Of a stretch of DNA of 64,000 nucleotides, positions 37,873 to 46,312 are shown one piece after another; the first letter of the stretch is position 1, and every line of letters starts with the position of its first letter. The stretch spans positions 62,001 through 126,000 of the forward strand of contig CALJGI010000031.1 of assembly GCA_938074045.1 (NCBI GenBank), written 5' to 3'. The translations under genes and the position numbers were made by a program. The notes under the pieces were generated by a model, which searched no databases, had not been told where the DNA came from, and saw nothing but the letters and a program-made list of their open reading frames with translations. The DNA comes from an uncultured Halieaceae bacterium (GTDB taxonomy: Bacteria; Pseudomonadota; Gammaproteobacteria; Pseudomonadales; Halieaceae).

Positions 37873-39597
37873 TCAGCGGCGCAGTACTGCTGCCAACTCA
37901 GATTGATGTAAGTCTACCAGTCGACGCAGGTGGGCTTCGGCCCGATCATGAGTCGCTCTGTAGTCTCCTTCACCGCAGTGTTCTACCACTTCGTAATAGC
38001 ATTTGAGTTTAGGTTCAGTGCCCGAGGGCCGGACAATAACCCGTGCATCGCCAGCCAAGTGGTAGATCAGCACATCGCTGTGGGGAAGGCCCAGCGACTC
38101 TTCAGCCGCGCCGGTGTTATGCCTGGTCCCGGTGGCAAGATCATCCCGGGTTACAACATTCTGTCCGGCTATGGCAATGGGAGGTTGATGGCGCAGCTTG
38201 TCTCCCAGCGCGGGCGCTCCCGGGGACAGCTGCAGACTTACCTGGGCTGACAGGTGGATACCATGGCGTCGATAGATGTCTTCCAGTCTATGCAGCAGAG
38301 ACCGCCCCTCGGCTGCCAGCTCAGCTGCGAGGTGTGCGATAGCCAGCAGCGCCGACAGTCCGTCCTTGTCCAGCACATTGCGACCACAGGCGTAGCCCAG
38401 TGCTTCTTCGTAGGCAAACAGGAATTTATGGTTTGCATCTTCGGCTGAGAGGGCAGTATTGGCCAACCATTTGAAGCCGGTCAGTGTTTCATGGTGCTGC
38501 GCTCCGGCAGCTGCTGCAAGCTTCCCAAGCAGACGGGAAGAAACTATGGTGGTGCAGGTAATCGGCGTAAAATCCCGCTTTTGGCGCAGCAGGTAGTCTC
38601 CCAGAAGGGCGCCCACCATATCACCAGTCAACTGCTGGTAGGCACCCTGTTCGTCGCGCACGGCGACGGCCAGGCGATCGGCGTCCGGGTCATTGGCGCA
38701 GGCCAGCGTTGCTTGCCGCGACTCGGCGAGTGCCAGAACGGCATCCATGGCGCCGTGTTCTTCGGGATTAGGAAATTCGACGGTGGGAAACAGGCCATCG
38801 GGTTCGCGCTGGGACGGCTCGCTGAAGGTGGTATACCCGGCACGCCCCAGCAGGCTTTCGGCGAGTTTCGCGCCCACGCCGTGAAGCGGTGTATAAGCAA
38901 TGCTGATTCCCTCAGCGACTGCCGGGTTTTGGAACAAGGGGTCGCTGGCGATTGTGTCCAGGTATATGCTTTCGAAATCATCCTCCAGTATTTTCAGATG
39001 ACCAGAAGTCAGGGCTTCCTGTGGCTCTATCCAGGGTAGCTCGCCGGTTGTCGTCTCGTCGATTGCCGCTGCAATTCCAGCATCCATCGGCGGTATGATT
39101 TGCGCGCCGTTTTCCCAATATACCTTGTAGCCGTTGTATGCCGGCGGGTTGTGGCTGGCGGTTATCACGACCCCCGCCGCACAGCGGAGGTGACGAACGG
39201 CGAAAGCGCCAATCGGGGTGGGTTGTGCGGATGCTGTGAGCCAGGTGGTAAATCCCATGGCGGCAAGTGTGCACGCGGTATCACTTGCGAATGCTTCGGA
39301 GTCGGGTCGCGCGTCGTAGGTGATGACCACGCCGCGTTGCCTGGCGTTGGATACGGTATCCAAAAGATATCGTCCCAAACCCGCCGTGGTTTCCCTGACG
39401 ACCAGTTTGTTCATGCAGGCAGGGCCTACTCCCACCAGTCCTCGCAATCCTGCGGTACCGAATGCCATGCGAGCTGAGAAGCTGCGCTCGAGTTCCGTGG
39501 TATTTTCTGTCGCCAGAAAATACCGCAGTTTTTCCTGCGTGCCCGGATCGGGATCGCGCCGCAACCATGCCGAGGCGGTCTCGATAAGATCGCTCAT
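37873..39597 (-). CDS. phosphopentomutase/phosphoglucomutase, PGM2-like
   Basis: A 574-residue alpha-D-phosphohexomutase-superfamily enzyme: catalytic Ser in VVITASHNPPAYNG near residue 145, metal-binding NDPDADRLAV near residue 305, sugar-binding EEALGYACG near residue 396, phosphate-binding RPSGTEPKLKCY near residue 530. This subgroup resembles eukaryotic PGM2, which acts as a phosphopentomutase, and differs from E. coli DeoB. Placed before deoD, and with no deoB in the window, it most likely turns (deoxy)ribose-1-phosphate into the 5-phosphate used by DeoC. Phosphoglucomutase or phosphomannomutase activity is the alternative. Confidence 0.85.
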   Translation of the reverse strand: MSDLIETASAWLRRDPDPGTQEKLRYFLATENTTELERSFSARMAFGTAGLRGLVGVGPACMNKLVVRETTAGLGRYLLDTVSNARQRGVVITYDARPDSEAFASDTACTLAAMGFTTWLTASAQPTPIGAFAVRHLRCAAGVVITASHNPPAYNGYKVYWENGAQIIPPMDAGIAAAIDETTTGELPWIEPQEALTSGHLKILEDDFESIYLDTIASDPLFQNPAVAEGISIAYTPLHGVGAKLAESLLGRAGYTTFSEPSQREPDGLFPTVEFPNPEEHGAMDAVLALAESRQATLACANDPDADRLAVAVRDEQGAYQQLTGDMVGALLGDYLLRQKRDFTPITCTTIVSSRLLGKLAAAAGAQHHETLTGFKWLANTALSAEDANHKFLFAYEEALGYACGRNVLDKDGLSALLAIAHLAAELAAEGRSLLHRLEDIYRRHGIHLSAQVSLQLSPGAPALGDKLRHQPPIAIAGQNVVTRDDLATGTRHNTGAAEESLGLPHSDVLIYHLAGDARVIVRPSGTEPKLKCYYEVVEHCGEGDYRATHDRAEAHLRRLVDLHQSELAAVLRR

Positions 39598-39603
39598 CGC
39601 AGC

Positions 39604-40305
39604 TTATACAGCAGAGAGTGCGAGGGTGATCATCTCGTCCAGAGACGACTGCCTGTCTTCTGATGACAGCGCCGCGCCCGTGGGTATATGATCGGTAACC
39701 GTACAGATCGCCAGGGCCCTAGCCCCCATTTCCGCCGCCACCGCATAGACACCGGCCGCTTCCATTTCCACTCCGAGCACGCCGTATTCCGCCATGGTTT
39801 TGAACATATCGGTATCGGGGGTGTAGAACAGATCAGCTGAAAACAAGTTGCCTACTTTCAGAGACAGGTTCATTTCCCGGCCCGCCTTGACTGCACGTTC
39901 CAGTAAATCAAAATCTGCAATGGCTGCGTAATCGTAGCCACCAAAGCGGATGCGGTTCACATTTGAGTCCGTGCAGGCACCTTGACCAATAAGTACATCG
40001 CGCAATTGAACATCATCGCGAACCGCACCACAGGTGCCCACCCGAATAATTTCCTTGACGCCGTACTCCCTGATCAACTCGGTGCAATATATTGAAGCTG
40101 AAGGGATGCCCATTCCGCTCGCCATGACGGAGATGGATTTGCCATTCCAGGTACCGGTGTACCCGAGGACATTGCGAACATCTGTCACCAACTCAGCTTG
40201 CGTGAGGAACTTGTCTGCTATGTAACGTGCGCGCAAAGGGTCGCCTGGCAGGAGTACTGTTTCCGCGAAAGCGCCAGGTGCTGCATTGATGTGTATTGAG
40301 GCCAT
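39604..40305 (-). CDS. deoD: purine nucleoside phosphorylase, DeoD type
   Basis: A 233-residue bacterial hexameric [21 protein letters not shown] at the N terminus, [19 protein letters not shown] and [18 protein letters not shown]. It cleaves purine (deoxy)nucleosides to base plus (deoxy)ribose-1-phosphate. The ATG at 40305 gives the standard start [11 protein letters not shown]; the open frame reaches 40437 but the extra 44 residues are read from the end of the upstream gene. It starts one base after the stop of the 5'-nucleotidase gene, hence coupled. Confidence 0.95.
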   Translation of the reverse strand: MASIHINAAPGAFAETVLLPGDPLRARYIADKFLTQAELVTDVRNVLGYTGTWNGKSISVMASGMGIPSASIYCTELIREYGVKEIIRVGTCGAVRDDVQLRDVLIGQGACTDSNVNRIRFGGYDYAAIADFDLLERAVKAGREMNLSLKVGNLFSADLFYTPDTDMFKTMAEYGVLGVEMEAAGVYAVAAEMGARALAICTVTDHIPTGAALSSEDRQSSLDEMITLALSAV

Positions 40306-40306
40306 G

Positions 40307-42013
40307 TTAGTTTTTTCCTGGATGTAGTCTCTTGTCAGCGAGGAGGCAAGGCATGTTGCGTCGCTGCGTATTACAGATTCGACCGTCCTGTACCGGGGCG
40401 ATTCCCACTGTTCCCGCGTCGCGTATCGCCTGCTCAAACAGTTTGTCCAAGCCGGGCAATGTTTCTGGGGTGTCTACTATCCGGTTCGGATCAAACATGT
40501 GATAGCCGTCCTGGCCAAATTTGGGGTTCAGTAGATAGTCGCTCGTTACGGCGAGTATTTCGTCGTCAGGCGCGATGGGAATACGTTGATCTCCCTTTAC
40601 CAGGGTCGGCTGTAGTGCCCGGGCTGTGATCGGGTCGTGGATATAGCTCAGACCGGCGATTTGTAGCCACCAGCCATTCCCGGTCCAGTCTTCCACGGAA
40701 TGGTCCAGCGCCGCCTGCAATTCCCGCCCAGTTATCCTGAACAGCTTAAGCTCCGCGGGATAGGGGAACAGCTCTACCAGGTGTCGCCTGGTCAGGGTTG
40801 TACCTGCAGCTATATCCTGATTGATACGCATACTGCCGGAATTCAGTAAGGCAATGTCAGCGCCCAGGGGTGCGAATTGCTCAAGCGCGAGACCAGCCAG
40901 AAAATTACCCAGATTGGTTTCGAAGCGGCGGATATAGTCTTCCTCTGCGATCAGATTGACGGCGGTTTTTCCTATTGTAATGTCCAGACAATCTGCCGCT
41001 TGTTGCGCTGCGGTACAGAAAACATGCTTGAATTTCTGATGCCAGTTCGCGGCTCGCGCTGCGAGTTCTGCATCGGGCGCGATAGAAGAATCCAGGGACT
41101 GGAATCGGTGACTGAATTCAAAGCTGTCTGCGGCAGAGCGGCTAAAACGGGCGACGACGGCAGAGCGGGCATCGGCGTCAGCCTTCAATACATACTTGCC
41201 ATTGACTTCAATTGCGTATCGATGATGGTCGTGACCACCCAAAATAAGGTCCGGTCCCGCTGGTCCGAGATCGCGTAGAATGCTGGCGTCTTCTTTTGCC
41301 TTCAGGTGGGTGATCGCCACTACCAGCTCCGCGCCCTGCTCGCGAAGTTCACGGGTCCTGGTCGCCGCCACCCGGGTGTAATCGGAGTTGATCTCTGCAT
41401 ATTCTGGTACCACTTTCTTGGTAGTGATTCCGAACAGGCCGACCTTTATGCCACCCATATCCAGGAGGTGGGTGGAAAGTGTTCCCGCATCAATGTAGGG
41501 CGTCTCATTGTCGTCCCGCAGCCAGGTGATATTCGAGTCAAGCCAGTGAAATTCTGATTCATCCAGTCGTCGCTGAAGCATACCGGCTTGATCCAGTCGC
41601 CCCTTGTCGAATTCGTGGTTACCAAACACCGCAAACATATAAGGGTCAGCTTTATCGGGTGCGCCATCGAGCTGATTCATCATATCGATCATTTGTGCAC
41701 CATCAAATTCCCGGCTGAGCAAAGAGGGAAAGAGAAAATCACCGCCGTGAGTTAACAGGACTGGACCATGCAGACGCTCCAATTGTGTGCGCAGTGTGCG
41801 CAGGCGTGCGAGACTACCGTCTCGTCCATCGTTGACTCCATCAATCCGATACACGTCGTTGATATGCAGAATCGTGAAACCCCTGACATCTGATGCAGTG
41901 GAATCATTCAGATGCGGTGACATGGAACTGCACGTGGCCAGGAGTAGAGTTAGACACAGGGTGGTAAGAAGTCGCCACGTGCCTGAACGTGGCTTGGTGA
42001 TGTTAGCACTCAT
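40307..42013 (-). CDS. 5'-nucleotidase/UshA-family metallophosphatase lipoprotein
   Basis: A 568-residue two-domain phosphoesterase: metallophosphatase domain with [46 protein letters not shown], then the 5'-nucleotidase C-terminal domain ([24 protein letters not shown]). A lipobox (LLATC, Cys 28) places it in the envelope, where it would dephosphorylate nucleotides to nucleosides. The usual NDxH metal ligand is NDVY here; a Tyr at this place is known to me in some family members, but metal binding should differ. Same operon as the nuclease and deoD. Confidence 0.88.
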   Translation of the reverse strand: MSANITKPRSGTWRLLTTLCLTLLLATCSSMSPHLNDSTASDVRGFTILHINDVYRIDGVNDGRDGSLARLRTLRTQLERLHGPVLLTHGGDFLFPSLLSREFDGAQMIDMMNQLDGAPDKADPYMFAVFGNHEFDKGRLDQAGMLQRRLDESEFHWLDSNITWLRDDNETPYIDAGTLSTHLLDMGGIKVGLFGITTKKVVPEYAEINSDYTRVAATRTRELREQGAELVVAITHLKAKEDASILRDLGPAGPDLILGGHDHHRYAIEVNGKYVLKADADARSAVVARFSRSAADSFEFSHRFQSLDSSIAPDAELAARAANWHQKFKHVFCTAAQQAADCLDITIGKTAVNLIAEEDYIRRFETNLGNFLAGLALEQFAPLGADIALLNSGSMRINQDIAAGTTLTRRHLVELFPYPAELKLFRITGRELQAALDHSVEDWTGNGWWLQIAGLSYIHDPITARALQPTLVKGDQRIPIAPDDEILAVTSDYLLNPKFGQDGYHMFDPNRIVDTPETLPGLDKLFEQAIRDAGTVGIAPVQDGRICNTQRRNMPCLLADKRLHPGKN

Positions 42014-42021
42014 TCCAGCAC

Positions 42022-42828
42022 CTATTTACCCGGGTCCAGTATGCGATTGAGTACACCGGCCAGCCTGATGCCGGCCTGTAACAAGCGCTCCTTGGCGACA
42101 GGCATATAGGTGTAGATGTAACCGTAGCCATAGTCACTATTACCCAGCTTATAGATTTGATCCCGGTAGACGATAGATTCGTCAATCCAGTCCATAACAT
42201 TGCTGTCTTGCAATTTTTCGATCAACTCAGGGTCATCGGTGTCCAGCCAGTTGCTTAGTTCGGTATAGGAAAGGTTCAGGGATTCGATCAGATGGGTATC
42301 CCAGACCGCGTGAAGATTGGTATTGTCGCCAAACCACTTTACTCGCACGCGATTGCCGCCGCGATCCTCAGCATAGGCATTGTGCATGGGTTGGTGTATG
42401 TCTCCCACCAGGTGAACCAGCCAACGTAATGCCGTGGCGCGTTCCTGCTTGCTCGCACCGGTATCTGCCAGGATGGCCATAAAGCGATGACTGGCCTCAT
42501 AGGCGTCACCCTTGGGGTTTTTTTTGCTCTCTCGATAACTCTTACCCTTTTCGGTGTTGATGTAATGCCAGCTGCTGCCGACTTGCTCTTGCCAAAAGGG
42601 TTCAGGGCTTGATCTCATTTCATCAGCCCAGGTGGACACAATGGCCAGAGAACTGCCTTCAAGAAGGTTGTCGACGGCGGCCAACGCGGCGGGCGACAGG
42701 TGATTTTCTGCGATCTGGCCGACGACACGGTGGCCATTTTGTCCGAAAGCGAGAAGTAACTGCGGCGTCAAAATAAGACCGAAGGCGAGCAGCAGTGACA
42801 GCTTTGAATGAGTACCTGTGCGGTTCAT
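42022..42828 (-). CDS. exported S1/P1 family nuclease
   Basis: A 268-residue zinc nuclease of the S1/P1 group: signal peptide (hydrophobic residues 9-27, mature start near AFGQNGHR), WADEMRSS, SSWHYINTEKG, and the metal-site block HLVGDIHQPMHNAYAEDRGG followed by NLHAVWDTHLIES. These enzymes digest single-stranded DNA and RNA to 5'-nucleotides, and remove 3'-phosphates. The N-terminal Trp ligand of classical S1/P1 enzymes appears to be Phe here. I chose ATG 42828 for the signal peptide; the open frame upstream to 42966 is not needed. Followed eight bases later by the 5'-nucleotidase gene. Confidence 0.9.
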   Translation of the reverse strand: MNRTGTHSKLSLLLAFGLILTPQLLLAFGQNGHRVVGQIAENHLSPAALAAVDNLLEGSSLAIVSTWADEMRSSPEPFWQEQVGSSWHYINTEKGKSYRESKKNPKGDAYEASHRFMAILADTGASKQERATALRWLVHLVGDIHQPMHNAYAEDRGGNRVRVKWFGDNTNLHAVWDTHLIESLNLSYTELSNWLDTDDPELIEKLQDSNVMDWIDESIVYRDQIYKLGNSDYGYGYIYTYMPVAKERLLQAGIRLAGVLNRILDPGK

Positions 42829-42922
42829 GTTAAGTCGTTCTCCCGTCGCTCGATAGTAATAATGCTGATGGTCTGCGATCTCGCTTGTGCTCATATGCAG
42901 AAGCTTTCCATTCAAGTTTAAT

Positions 42923-42938
42923 TTGACCTTTTGGTCAA
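42923..42938 (-). promoter_or_regulatory. perfect palindromic RutR-like operator upstream of the nuclease operon
   Basis: TTGACCTTTTGGTCAA has perfect TTGACC/GGTCAA arms and matches 13 of 14 defined positions of the E. coli RutR consensus. On the minus strand its TTGACC half (42938-42933) is 17 bases from TTGAAT (42915-42910), a weak -10. It lies 95 bases upstream of the nuclease start and just after the adenosine deaminase gene, so it could control nuclease-nucleotidase-deoD-mutase. Confidence 0.7.
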
Positions 42939-42943
42939 TATTT

Positions 42944-44029
42944 TTATGGCTTCTGTCGCTGATCAATTGCTCGTTGCCAGGCTTGTTGTTTTTGTTCTTC
43001 TGGCAGAAAACTCTGTCTCACAGCCGTTTCGTTACAGTCGTTGAAATCCTGCAGAGAAAAACCGTGCTCTCGGTGTAACAACATATATTCGTGGCAAAGA
43101 TCGATGCCAAACAGACCGGGATCGTCGGAGTTGATGGTCACAGGTAATCCTGCCTCGATTAAGCGCCGAACAGGGTGTTCAGATGTTGCGCTCACAGAGC
43201 CTGTCAACCAATTGCTGGTAGGGCATATTTCCAGTGCGATTTTCTTCTCTCGTGCCAGTTCTACAACGGTCTCATCACCCAGGATGTGCAAGCCGTGGCC
43301 GATACGTTCTGCCTGCAGTATTTCGATTGCATCCCTGATTTCCTGAGGTGCTCCTGCGGTAGGCTCCTCTCCAGCGTGCACCGTGATATTAAGTCCCGCG
43401 GCCCGGGCCTCGTCTACCAGGTCCCTATAGGTCGTGAGCGGCATGGTTTCCCGGTCCGCAAAATCCAGCCCGATGAACGTATCGGCGTTGGCGGTGATAA
43501 ATTTCATGGTCGCAGCGGCCGCCGGCATTGGCAAAGTCTTTTGTACGATACCGATCAAGCCCACTGCAAAATCCTCTCGCCGCCCGGCCTCAATTCCCCG
43601 GACAATAGCGCTGTGCACCGCCTCAAATTTCAGGCCTGGTTTGCCGGCGGTAATGAAATCCGGCGAGTAGCGGAATTCCATGACCCGGATGCCTTGAGTT
43701 CGTGCATCTTCGCAGGCCTCCAGAGCCATCCGCTCGATGACTGCAGGATCAGTCCAGATTTTTTGGATGTTGTCGAACCTTTTGAGGGCATCCGCGAGAT
43801 TGCGCATGGGCGCTTGCAGCAACCACTCACGTTCATACTCTTCTTTTGTGGTGGGCATTTGTAGACCCAGCTGATGACCTGCTTCCATAACGGTTTCGTA
43901 ACGCAGGCAGGCCTCCAGATGGCAGTGCAGCTCAACCTTGGGAATCGACTTGATGTCTGCGGCACTCAGCTCTGGGTTTTTATTCACGGTGTCCTCACTG
44001 GAGATGATGGCATGGTTCTGCACTTTCAT
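42944..44029 (-). CDS. add: adenosine deaminase
   Basis: A 361-residue adenosine deaminase: KVELHCHLEA (HxH zinc ligands), GLDFADRE, the catalytic pair HAGEEPT (His and Glu), ERIGHGLHI, CPTSN and SDDPGLFG (zinc and catalytic Asp). It converts adenosine and deoxyadenosine to inosine forms. The usual Gly in HxHL(D/E)G is Ala here, a position beside the substrate, so specificity may be altered. It is cytosolic (no signal) and divergent from the lipoprotein aminohydrolase gene, with 68 bases between starts. Confidence 0.92.
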   Translation of the reverse strand: MKVQNHAIISSEDTVNKNPELSAADIKSIPKVELHCHLEACLRYETVMEAGHQLGLQMPTTKEEYEREWLLQAPMRNLADALKRFDNIQKIWTDPAVIERMALEACEDARTQGIRVMEFRYSPDFITAGKPGLKFEAVHSAIVRGIEAGRREDFAVGLIGIVQKTLPMPAAAATMKFITANADTFIGLDFADRETMPLTTYRDLVDEARAAGLNITVHAGEEPTAGAPQEIRDAIEILQAERIGHGLHILGDETVVELAREKKIALEICPTSNWLTGSVSATSEHPVRRLIEAGLPVTINSDDPGLFGIDLCHEYMLLHREHGFSLQDFNDCNETAVRQSFLPEEQKQQAWQRAIDQRQKP

Positions 44030-44097
44030 GATGATACCGGGTTAGAATGTTGCAATCACGGCTGCAGGGACTTTTCCCGGGGTGTATCAGATAGATC

Positions 44098-45555
44098 ATG
44101 ACTGACTTTGCAATTTCATTCAGGCGTCGAGCTGTGGGACTGGTGGTCCTGCTCGGGTTTTTGTCATCTTGTAGCGGAGTCACGACTGATTCGTCACGCA
44201 TTGATGAGCGACAAAGAGTGGATTTGATCGTCGAGGCCGATCACCTGGTCACCATGGATGCCAGTGGCACATTGCTCAAGGATGCGGCGGTTGCGGTGCG
44301 AGACGGAGAGATTATTGCCATTGATTCAAAAGCAGCAATTTTAGGTGCCTACCGCGCGCTGGATTCTCTGGATGGAAAGAACAGGGTGCTGTTACCTGGT
44401 CTGGTTAATGGTCACTCCCACGCGGCCATGACTCTGTTGCGTGGTGTCGCCGATGACCTGTCCCTGATGGACTGGCTGAACAACTATATATTTCCGGCGG
44501 AGATTGAGTTTGTTGATGCAGAGTTTGTGCGAATTGGTACTGAGCTCGCCTGTTGGGAAATGATTCGAGGTGGTACGACCACGTTTGTCGATATGTACTA
44601 CTTTCCCGAGATTATCGCCGAGGTTGTGGATCGCTGCGGAATGCGGGCCATGATTTCACACACCGTTATAGACCAGCAGAGCCCCGATTCTGCTGATGCA
44701 GTGGATTCTTTGAACAATGCACGGGCTTTTGTACAGCGTTGGCAGGGCAAGCACCCGCGGATAACGCCAATATATGGACCCCATTCAAACTACACGCTCA
44801 ATGGGGAACAACTGGCTGCTACGCGTGAGGCTGCGATGGAGACGGCTTCGCCTATTTCCATTCATATGTCTGAATCACCTTTCGAACTCGGTTATTCCCG
44901 TGACACCTACGGCAAAACGAGTATTGAGTTTTATGATGATATTGGTTTTTTTGCCGGCCCCACCATAGCCGCGCATGTGGTGTGGCCTACTGACGGTGAG
45001 ATTCCCATATTGGCGGATCGTAAAGTCGGTGTGATTCACAATCCCACGTCGAATATGAAGATCGCATCGGGTATCGCCCCGGTTACAGGATTGCTGGAAG
45101 GTGGGGTGAAGGTCGGCCTCGGCACCGATGGAGCAGCCAGTAATAATGACCTCGATATGTGGGAGGAAATGAGGCTGGCCGCGTTTCTACAGAAGGTGAG
45201 CCTTATGGATCCGGAGGCGCTGGGTGCTGAAACGGTGCTTAACATGGCGACGCTCATGGGCGCTGAGGCAATAGGACTGGGGGATAAGATCGGTTCCATT
45301 GAGGTTGGAAAGCGCGCCGATTTTATCCAGGTCTCACTGAACGATGTGCACTTTGTTCCCACCTATGACGTCATGTCTCATCTGGTCTATGTGGCCGACG
45401 AGCAGGATGTAGTATCAACAGTTGTTGATGGCCAGGTGTTGATGAGAAATGGCGAGGTGTTGTCTCTGGATACCTCGCGTGTCAAGCGCGAAGCGGCGGC
45501 ACTGGCGGCGAAGATTCAGGCGGCGCTGGCACAACGAAACAGCGCTGGACAATAA
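44098..45555 (+). CDS. lipoprotein TRZ/ATZ-family aminohydrolase (MTA/SAH deaminase-like)
   Basis: A 485-residue amidohydrolase with one-metal deaminase motifs: LVNGHSHAAMTLLRG (HxH), IHMSES, AHVVWP (usual AHCVW) and LGTDGAASNNDLDMWEEM (Asp). These resemble 5'-methylthioadenosine/S-adenosylhomocysteine deaminases. Unlike them, the first 27 residues form a lipoprotein signal: three Arg, a hydrophobic run, and LSSC with Cys at 26. So the enzyme is expected in the periplasm, tethered to a membrane. I infer deamination of adenosine, deoxyadenosine or guanine compounds there. It heads the run to upp, 22 bases downstream. Confidence 0.85.
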   Translation: MTDFAISFRRRAVGLVVLLGFLSSCSGVTTDSSRIDERQRVDLIVEADHLVTMDASGTLLKDAAVAVRDGEIIAIDSKAAILGAYRALDSLDGKNRVLLPGLVNGHSHAAMTLLRGVADDLSLMDWLNNYIFPAEIEFVDAEFVRIGTELACWEMIRGGTTTFVDMYYFPEIIAEVVDRCGMRAMISHTVIDQQSPDSADAVDSLNNARAFVQRWQGKHPRITPIYGPHSNYTLNGEQLAATREAAMETASPISIHMSESPFELGYSRDTYGKTSIEFYDDIGFFAGPTIAAHVVWPTDGEIPILADRKVGVIHNPTSNMKIASGIAPVTGLLEGGVKVGLGTDGAASNNDLDMWEEMRLAAFLQKVSLMDPEALGAETVLNMATLMGAEAIGLGDKIGSIEVGKRADFIQVSLNDVHFVPTYDVMSHLVYVADEQDVVSTVVDGQVLMRNGEVLSLDTSRVKREAAALAAKIQAALAQRNSAGQ

Positions 45556-45577
45556 ACGGCGGATTGAGGGTTAAGGC

Positions 45578-46207
45578 ATGGCGGTTCACGAGATAGATCA
45601 TCCACTGCTCCGGCACAAGGTAGGACTGATGCGGGAAGCGGGTGTAAGCACCAAAAAATTCCGGGAATTGGCCGCAGAGGTGGGCAATCTGCTCACCTAT
45701 GAGGCTGCTCGCGAACTGCAAACCGAAGAAGTGGACATAGAGGGGTGGACCGGCGAAACACTGCAGGTACAGCGAATCAAGGGCAAAAAGCTGACTGTGG
45801 TGCCTATTCTCAGGGCCGGGCTCGGTATGCTGGATGGTGTGATGCAGTTGATTCCCACCGCGAAGATCAGTGTGGTGGGTCTTTATCGCGATGAGGAAAC
45901 ACTGCAGCCGGTACCTTACTTCGACAAGGTGGTAAAAGATGTTTCCGAGCGCACTGCGTTGATAGTTGACCCAATGCTGGCTACCGGCGGCACTTTAATT
46001 GCCACCATTGATCTACTGAAATCCAAGGGCTGTGAGCGAATCCTGGGATTGTTTCTGGTGGCATCTCCTGAGGGAATTGCTGCTGTGACTGCTGCTCATC
46101 CCGATGTTGATATTTATACCGCTGCTGTTGATGAGCGTCTTAATGAACAGGGCTATATTCTTCCTGGCCTGGGAGATGCTGGAGACAAGATTTTCGGAAC
46201 TCGTTAA
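45578..46207 (+). CDS. upp: uracil phosphoribosyltransferase
   Basis: A 209-residue UPRTase: [19 protein letters not shown] near residue 72, the PRPP loop [19 protein letters not shown] near residue 131, and a C-terminal [16 protein letters not shown] uracil-binding segment. It makes UMP from uracil and PRPP, the salvage alternative to the catabolic branch in the same island. It is followed by a hairpin that serves the convergent TonB receptor gene. Confidence 0.95.
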   Translation: MAVHEIDHPLLRHKVGLMREAGVSTKKFRELAAEVGNLLTYEAARELQTEEVDIEGWTGETLQVQRIKGKKLTVVPILRAGLGMLDGVMQLIPTAKISVVGLYRDEETLQPVPYFDKVVKDVSERTALIVDPMLATGGTLIATIDLLKSKGCERILGLFLVASPEGIAAVTAAHPDVDIYTAAVDERLNEQGYILPGLGDAGDKIFGTR

Positions 46208-46263
46208 TCAATCACATAGCCACACCCATCCGCTTCCTCATTCACATCCGATATTAAGCAGGC

Positions 46264-46293
46264 AAAAAAAAAGCCGCGACAGTGTCGCGGCTT
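46264..46293 (-). terminator. intrinsic terminator of the TonB receptor gene
   Basis: AAGCCGCGAC at 46271-46280 pairs perfectly with GTCGCGGCTT at 46284-46293 over a three-base loop. A run of nine A at 46264-46272 reads as a T-run on the minus strand after the stem, so it ends transcripts of the receptor gene 20 bases away. There is no T-run on the plus strand for upp. Confidence 0.85.
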
Positions 46294-46312
46294 GCTCAGA
46301 TCAAGATTAGAT

